From Gammaproteobacteria bacterium HGW-Gammaproteobacteria-13 (GTDB taxonomy: Bacteria > Pseudomonadota > Gammaproteobacteria > Pseudomonadales > Pseudomonadaceae), in the NCBI GenBank assembly GCA_002840155.1, contig PGZH01000008.1:248001-312000 (forward strand): a stretch of DNA of 64,000 nucleotides. Direction: 5' to 3'. Position numbers and translations under genes: made by a program. Below the pieces are notes generated by a model. The model saw nothing but the letters and a program-made list of their open reading frames with translations, was not told the DNA's origin and searched no databases. How positions within the stretch are numbered: position 1 is the stretch's first letter; every line of letters begins with the position of its first letter. Shown in pieces: positions 62,332-64,000 of the stretch.

Positions 62332-63425
62332 CGGGCAAGCAAGTGCTGGTAAAAAGCCTCGAATCGCACCCAAACGCCTTCGGCATCCATACCAGCACGC
62401 TGCACATTAGCCAGGGAGTCAAGGTCTTCCACCAGCACAGTATTGAGCGCATCCCGCCACACCTCAGTAGCTGACAGTAAAAGCCCTGTAGCGCCATTGA
62501 GCTGCTCACGAAAGACCGCTAAATCGCTCGCCAAAACCGGCACGCCTGCAATTACTGCCTCAGGCAAGACCAACCCCAGCCCCTCCTGCTCAGAGGGTAT
62601 GCATATCAGATCAAATGCAGAGTAAAGTCGCGGCGCTTCAACATGATGACCAATCAAATGAACTTGGTTGTGCACGCCCAACTCTTCAGCAAGAGCTGAC
62701 AAATGCTGGCGCTCAACACCCTCACCGACAATCACAAGACGATCCTCGGGATTGTTCAGGAGCCAACCCGCTATAGCGGTCACCAGCAGACTAAAACCCT
62801 TCTCTGGCACTAAACGCCCCACTGCGCCAATAGTTCGCCCACCGCCTGCCGGAATCCCAAGGGCACGCAGTGCAGTCTCTCTCTCCAATAACGAGGCTCG
62901 AAACGCAGCAGGTTCAATCGCCACACGCCCGCTCAACACCTTAAGCCCGGTCTGCTCTTCAAGCTCAGCGGCCAATGTGGCCGAAACTGCAACCAGATCC
63001 AGACGTCCCGAAGGAAAACCTCTCAAAAGCGCAATATGTGCCGCTTTTAGCCGTTTAGAACCATGAAACAGCACCACAATTCGGGTAGCGGTGAACTTTA
63101 ACAACAAGGGGAGAATAAACTCCGCCACACCGATACCGTCGACAAGTACCAAGCGGGGCGGTTGCTGCACTAAGCGCTTGGCCAATCGCCGTCGATCCAG
63201 CACACGCTGCAGCGCCCCTAGTAGCCCTGCACCTTTGATTCGTGCCGAGGAAAGGTCGAGTGAGGTGACGCGCCCAACGTCAGACAGCGGCTCAGCATTG
63301 CCTGACTGCAATAGCAGCGTTTCTATAGCTTCACCAGGTTTACACAACTGGAGAATCTGCCGATGCACCTTATGCACGGAGACGAAGGCTGCACCACCGC
63401 TCCACATAACGTTCAGAACGCTCAC
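62328..63425 (-). CDS. Glycosyltransferase family 4 (GT-B) protein
   Basis: 365 residues. TIGAVGRLVPEKGFSLLV (donor-site Lys/Arg region), VIVGEGVERQHL and PSEQEGLGLVLPEAVIAG (E-x7-E motif) are standard for retaining GT4 enzymes. The GTG chosen has AAGGAG 5 bases upstream; an earlier GTG overlaps that site. It is probably an LPS core transferase, but the sugar is unknown. Confidence 0.88.
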   Translation of the reverse strand: MSVLNVMWSGGAAFVSVHKVHRQILQLCKPGEAIETLLLQSGNAEPLSDVGRVTSLDLSSARIKGAGLLGALQRVLDRRRLAKRLVQQPPRLVLVDGIGVAEFILPLLLKFTATRIVVLFHGSKRLKAAHIALLRGFPSGRLDLVAVSATLAAELEEQTGLKVLSGRVAIEPAAFRASLLERETALRALGIPAGGGRTIGAVGRLVPEKGFSLLVTAIAGWLLNNPEDRLVIVGEGVERQHLSALAEELGVHNQVHLIGHHVEAPRLYSAFDLICIPSEQEGLGLVLPEAVIAGVPVLASDLAVFREQLNGATGLLLSATEVWRDALNTVLVEDLDSLANVQRAGMDAEGVWVRFEAFYQHLLAR

Positions 63426-63454
63426 GATCACTCCTTAATTGGACCGGCAGGCCC

Positions 63455-64000
63455 TCAGATCAACTTCCACCTGGCCAGCGGACGAAGAAACCATGGCAAA
63501 CGGCTGTGAACGCGCAATGAAGGGCGCATGGCCTCAGCGATTGCATGCCCGAGTGCAGCAAAGCTGTAACGCTGCTCCACCAGCACTCTACCTGCCTCTG
63601 CAATCGCCTGTGCTTTTTCCGGGTCGGCACGCAACATACGGAGCTTCTCGCGGAGCTCAGGAATATCGCGGTAAAGCACAAGGTTCTTCATATCAACAAA
63701 ACCCAGTGCAGTATTCTCTTCAGCGCCCTGGTCATAGGCGAGCAATACGCAACCCACGGCCATCGCCTCAAAATTCTTGATCATGTATTCACCCATCCCG
63801 ACATCAGCGCTCACAAAGAAGCGGATACGGTTGAGTGTGTCGTTATATTCCTGGCCGGATCGCGTCTTGGTTACCAACAGGTTTTCGACAGACGCCAATT
63901 CATCCAATAACGCCTTACGCCCGCTATACGCCACGCTCTTGGTGCTACCGATAAATGCCAACTCGATATCACGCGCCAGCTCTTGATAGGTCATCAGGCC
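63455..64000 (-). CDS. Glycosyltransferase, partial at the window edge
   Basis: The C-terminal 180 or so residues of a GT-B enzyme; the N terminus lies beyond the right edge. KNFEAMAVGCVLLAYDQGAE matches the donor-binding E-x7-E region, and the protein ends RPLARWKLI. An in-frame ATG at 63994 is internal to the open frame and is probably not the start. It is 30 bases upstream of the next glycosyltransferase on the same strand, so they are cotranscribed. Confidence 0.8.
   Translation of the reverse strand, partial: GLMTYQELARDIELAFIGSTKSVAYSGRKALLDELASVENLLVTKTRSGQEYNDTLNRIRFFVSADVGMGEYMIKNFEAMAVGCVLLAYDQGAEENTALGFVDMKNLVLYRDIPELREKLRMLRADPEKAQAIAEAGRVLVEQRYSFAALGHAIAEAMRPSLRVHSRLPWFLRPLARWKLI

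Overview
The window is a chromosomal core region of a gamma-proteobacterium of the genus Pseudomonas. Gene content and order follow the P. aeruginosa PA4937-PA5005 neighbourhood as I remember it: tRNA-Leu, purA, hisZ, hflCKX, hfq, miaA, mutL, amiB, tsaE, nnr, queG, orn, rsgA, motAB, rhdA, psd, fimX, serB, parC, parE, cpdA, thiC, tolC, waaA and hldE, then LPS core genes. Base composition is GC-rich until about 58 kb. There is no prophage, CRISPR array or intact insertion sequence; the accessory material is a set of small dispersed palindromic elements between genes, plus the LPS cluster at the right edge.

Left part (1-16.6 kb). A tRNA-Leu(CAG) gene is followed by a long minus-strand gene train: nnr > tsaE > amiB > mutL > miaA > hfq > hflX > hflK > hflC > yjeT-like > hisZ > purA > chemoreceptor. 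This is the classical hfq superoperon, covering tRNA modification, mismatch repair, cell-wall amidase, the RNA chaperone and HflK/C control of FtsH. queG diverges from nnr.

Middle part (16.7-45.2 kb). Here lie orn, a membrane methyltransferase, rsgA, the motAB stator genes with a candidate FliA promoter, an HDOD protein, rhdA, psd, a PilZ-like protein and fimX (type IV pilus, c-di-GMP), and serB diverging from a sensor-like membrane protein. A minus-strand block then carries a PqiC-type lipoprotein, parC, a retropepsin-like protein, a phytase-esterase-like protein, parE, yqiA, cpdA, a DUF1249 protein and nudF. thiC has a TPP riboswitch, and tolC is divergent from it.

Right part (45.3-64 kb). 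waaA is followed by a LysR regulator and divergent SMR efflux gene, an FAD oxidoreductase/aldo-keto reductase pair, a protein with a broken Nudix box, two acyl-CoA dehydrogenases, and an LPS block: hldE, dnpA-like, mig-14-like, msbA, waaL-like ligase, two divergent core genes, and two glycosyltransferases, the last cut by the window edge. Composition falls inside msbA, as expected where LPS cassettes are exchanged.

The most interesting structure is between genes. A 175-bp miniature element flanked by a 13-bp duplication has inserted into the apex of a perfect terminator hairpin at about 31.85-32.07 kb, and it carries its own terminator. A related module lies at another convergent gene junction at 16.63-16.72 kb. 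A separate 73-bp three-hairpin element occurs twice, with a compensatory base-pair change. A 143-bp imperfect palindrome supplies the mutL stop codon. The sensor-like gene beside serB also appears to end in a degenerate class III cyclase domain.
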